Shown: in pieces, positions 13,153 to 15,162 of the stretch | Numbering within the stretch: the stretch's first letter is position 1 | Layout of the letters: every line of letters starts with the position of its first letter | DNA from: Nitrospira sp. | GTDB taxonomy: Bacteria; Nitrospirota; Nitrospiria; Nitrospirales; Nitrospiraceae | Direction: 5' to 3' | Length of the DNA stretch: 15,162 bases | NCBI GenBank assembly: GCA_025361385.1 | Contig: JANYAJ010000055.1 | Location: 1-15,162 of the forward strand | The notes under the pieces: model-generated | Told to the model about the DNA's origin: nothing | The model's input: the letters and a program-made list of their open reading frames with translations, nothing else | The model's database searches: none | Program-made: the position numbers and the translations under genes

Positions 13153-14344
13153 TCCACAACAAGTCCCCCTCGCCTTGGTGGTGGATGACGATGCGGTGAT
13201 GCGTATACTCGCCCGCGCCGCGCTGGAGGGCTCTGGATGGCGCGTCGAAGAAGCGGAGAATGGACGAGAAGCGCTGGAAGCCTTTCAGCAGCTCCATCCC
13301 AAGGTCGTACTGCTCGATGTCATGATGCCGGAAATGGACGGGTTTACGACCTGTGCGGCACTCCGAAAACTTCCAGGAGGAGAGCACGTGCCCGTGCTCA
13401 TCATGACCGGTCTGGACGACTATCACTCTATCACGCAGGCCTACGATGCCGGGGCGACCGACTTTCTGACCAAGCCGTTAAACGGACTGTTGCTCACGCA
13501 CCGCGTCCGATACATCGTGCGATCGAGCCTGGTCCTGCAAGAACTGCGGGCCAGCCAGGCCAGCCTGGCCCAAGCCCGCGATGCGGCACTCGAAGGCACA
13601 CGCCTCAAGTCAGAATTTCTTGCCACGATGAGTCACGAAATCAAGACGCCCATGAATGGCGTCCTCGGCATGACCGAATGGCTGTTGGATACAAAACTGA
13701 CGCCCGAGCAACGCGACTGTGCGGATACCATTCGCACCTCTGGCGAAGCACTGCTCTCGATCATCAACGACATTCTGGATTTCTCAAAGATGGATTCCGG
13801 CAAGCTCCAACTGGAGGAGACAGATTTCGAGGTCAGACAGCTACTCACCGACGTCGTCGGCCCGTTTCAGGAGCGGGCGAGCAGCAAAGGACTGACCCTC
13901 TCCTCCCTCACCGAGACCCAGGTACCAGCATCGCTGCGCGGGGATGCGGCTCGGTTACGCCAAATCTTGAGTCATCTCCTGGACAACGCGGTGAAGTTTA
14001 CGGAACGAGGCACGATCGCGGTCCATGTGGACATGGAAGAGAAACCGGCCAGGAAGAACCCGATCGACTTGGATCTCACCCCCTCGTTACCAGAGGCCGT
14101 CAGGGTATGTTTTTCTCTCTCCGATACAGGGATCGGCATTCCAGCAGATGCCTGTACCAGGATCTTCCAACCCTTCATGCAGGCCGATGGGACGAACACG
14201 AGGACGTACGGAGGAACGGGAATGGGGCTTGCCATCTGTCAGCGGCTTATCGAGCTGATGGGTGGATCTCTCGTCGTGAACAGCGAGCCTGGCCGCGGCA
14301 GTACCTTTCACTTTACCGTTTCCCTAAAACCCACGGCGGCATAG
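13142..14344 (+). CDS. Soluble receiver-histidine kinase (REC-HisKA-HATPase)
   Basis: A 400-residue cytoplasmic protein with no membrane segment. The N-terminal receiver has the acidic pair VVDDD (13-17), phospho-acceptor Asp59 (LLDVMMPEMDG) and Lys111 (FLTKPL). A helical linker leads to HisKA with His165 (ATMSHEIKTPMNG). HATPase follows with HLLDNAVKF, DTGIGI and GGTGMGLAI, ending in FHFTVSLKP. The HisKA stretch is closely similar to that of the upstream kinase (both have MSHEI, TPMNGVLGM, and INDILDFSK or INEILDFSK), suggesting tandem duplication of the core. The gene starts inside the upstream gene with an 11-bp overlap and its own AAGGAG, so stoichiometric expression is likely. The likely scheme is that the upstream HPt domain phosphorylates Asp59 and modulates this kinase; that is inference. 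It has no DNA-binding or enzymatic output. Confidence 0.92.
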   Translation: MNVDPQQVPLALVVDDDAVMRILARAALEGSGWRVEEAENGREALEAFQQLHPKVVLLDVMMPEMDGFTTCAALRKLPGGEHVPVLIMTGLDDYHSITQAYDAGATDFLTKPLNGLLLTHRVRYIVRSSLVLQELRASQASLAQARDAALEGTRLKSEFLATMSHEIKTPMNGVLGMTEWLLDTKLTPEQRDCADTIRTSGEALLSIINDILDFSKMDSGKLQLEETDFEVRQLLTDVVGPFQERASSKGLTLSSLTETQVPASLRGDAARLRQILSHLLDNAVKFTERGTIAVHVDMEEKPARKNPIDLDLTPSLPEAVRVCFSLSDTGIGIPADACTRIFQPFMQADGTNTRTYGGTGMGLAICQRLIELMGGSLVVNSEPGRGSTFHFTVSLKPTAA

Positions 14345-14425
14345 GCAAGAACGCACCCTATTCCCTCGCCTTGTTTTCCCGCGGCATGCAGGGTAGGCTC
14401 AGCCGGTCACGGGAGCCCTCCATTC

Positions 14426-15162
14426 ATGGCTATATACGCAATCGGCGACATTCAAGGTTGCCTCGATCCATTCAGGCGGCTCCTCGACCGGATTTCGTTC
14501 GATCCCCGGACGGATCGATTGTGGCTGGCCGGAGACCTCGTCAATCGAGGTCCTGAATCTCTCGCCCTCCTCCGATTCGTGCGTAGGCTCGGCAATGCTG
14601 CCCAGACCGTGCTGGGCAATCACGATCTCTTCTTGCTCGCAGTCGCCGAAGGCATTGCCACGTTGCGGCACAAAGATACGATTCGCGACATCTTGGATGC
14701 CGACGATCGCGATGAGCTGATCGCCTGGCTTCGCCGCCAACCGCTCCATCATCGGGAGGGATCGTTCCTGATGATTCACGCGGGACTCCTCCCGCAATGG
14801 ACCGTCGATGAGGCCGCCAGCTTGGCACGTGAGGTCGAGACCGTGCTGGCAGGCCCAAACTATCGTCCGTTCCTCCAAAGCCTGTTTCATGGACCGGCTC
14901 TACAATGGAATCCCTCGCTGACAGGACCGGAGAGGCTGGTGAGTATCGCGCGAGTCTTCACTAGACTACGCACCTGCACTCCCACCGGTGAGATGTCCGG
15001 GTTCTCCGGTCCTCCGGAACAGACACCCGCCGGCTATTTCCCTTGGTTCCAAATTCCAAATCGAAAACAGACCGAGACTACGGTCATCTGCGGACATTGG
15101 GCTGCGTTGGGATTGCACATCGAGCCCAACCTATTGGCCATCGACAGTGGCTGCGTATGGGG
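14426..15162 (+). CDS. apaH: Symmetrical bis(5'-nucleosyl)-tetraphosphatase (ApaH), truncated at the window edge
   Basis: A metallophosphatase that hydrolyses Ap4A to two ADP (and removes Np4-type RNA caps in some bacteria). The 245 complete codons in the window start MAIYAIGDIQGC. GDLVNRGP and VLGNHDLFLLAV are the metal-binding motifs. LRRQPL, MIHAGLLPQW, CGHWAALGL and IDSGCVWG follow in the usual ApaH order. The usual family length is about 270-280 residues, so about 30 C-terminal residues lie beyond the right edge. The ATG at 14426 has GGGAG at 14411-14415 with a 10-nt gap. Gln replaces His in the GDxHG motif; I recall the same in many proteobacterial ApaH proteins. It follows the kinase pair by 81 bp with no clear terminator, so it may or may not be transcribed with it. 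Confidence 0.93.
   Translation, partial: MAIYAIGDIQGCLDPFRRLLDRISFDPRTDRLWLAGDLVNRGPESLALLRFVRRLGNAAQTVLGNHDLFLLAVAEGIATLRHKDTIRDILDADDRDELIAWLRRQPLHHREGSFLMIHAGLLPQWTVDEAASLAREVETVLAGPNYRPFLQSLFHGPALQWNPSLTGPERLVSIARVFTRLRTCTPTGEMSGFSGPPEQTPAGYFPWFQIPNRKQTETTVICGHWAALGLHIEPNLLAIDSGCVW

Noticed and set aside
14444..14458. GDIQG instead of GDxHG in ApaH as a lost metal ligand
   Set aside because: I recall Gln at this position in many ordinary ApaH proteins, so it is not evidence of inactivation.
13237..14556. Plus-strand open frame of about 439 codons overlapping the second kinase and the start of apaH
   Set aside because: It is in the wrong frame relative to a kinase with all motifs intact; its composition is typical of a shifted frame.
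1..15162. Mobile elements, CRISPR arrays, tRNA or rRNA genes
   Set aside because: No transposase or integrase sequence, regularly spaced repeats, cloverleaf or rRNA-like stretch was seen on either strand.

Overview
The window looks like chromosomal DNA of a Nitrospira-type bacterium (phylum Nitrospirota). The main reason is the pairing of an ATP-citrate lyase gene, cut by the left edge, with a five-subunit 2-oxoacid:ferredoxin oxidoreductase of the kind known from Hydrogenobacter and Nitrospira. Both are signature enzymes of CO2 fixation by the reductive TCA cycle. This assignment rests on recognising protein families by eye; no search was run.

Layout. 1-209 (-): start of aclB, with its own promoter. 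423-1262 (-): mutM/fpg DNA glycosylase. 1399-1839 (-): a small dual-specificity-phosphatase-like protein. Back-to-back promoters at 1849-1928 separate it from a (+) gene for an unknown tandem zinc-ribbon protein (1970-2329), followed by a 64-residue unknown (2368-2562). 2570-3781 (-): an Rsm22-family, mitoribosome-assembly-type methyltransferase with an iron-sulfur cysteine set. It is divergent from an 82-residue unknown (3814-4062). A strong bidirectional terminator (4135-4174) closes that gene and the oxidoreductase operon.

8315-4189 (-): the oxidoreductase operon, in transcription order beta, gamma, delta (dicluster ferredoxin-like), epsilon (CODH-epsilon-like), alpha. Every gene has a Shine-Dalgarno and the gaps are 12-43 bp. 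A 412-bp regulatory region (8316-8727) with a near-perfect 18-bp dyad separates it from a (+) pair: a stand-alone MTHFR C-terminal (MetV-like) zinc domain and queF.

9661-14344 (+): two overlapping genes for a multistep phosphorelay. The first is a membrane hybrid kinase (TM-sensor-TM-PAS-PAS-HisKA-HATPase-REC-REC-HPt). The second is a soluble REC-HisKA-HATPase protein. No DNA-binding output is visible. 14426-15162 (+): apaH, truncated by the right edge.

Working together: the oxidoreductase carries out ferredoxin-driven reductive carboxylation, and ATP-citrate lyase regenerates acetyl-CoA. The remaining genes are housekeeping (DNA repair, queuosine synthesis, Ap4A hydrolysis, ribosome assembly) or signalling. 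No mobile element, CRISPR array, tRNA or rRNA was seen. The clearest unusual signals are a set of promoters placed so that the mRNAs would be leaderless or nearly so, the dyad in front of the oxidoreductase operon, the minimal MetV-like protein, and several small conserved-looking unknown proteins.
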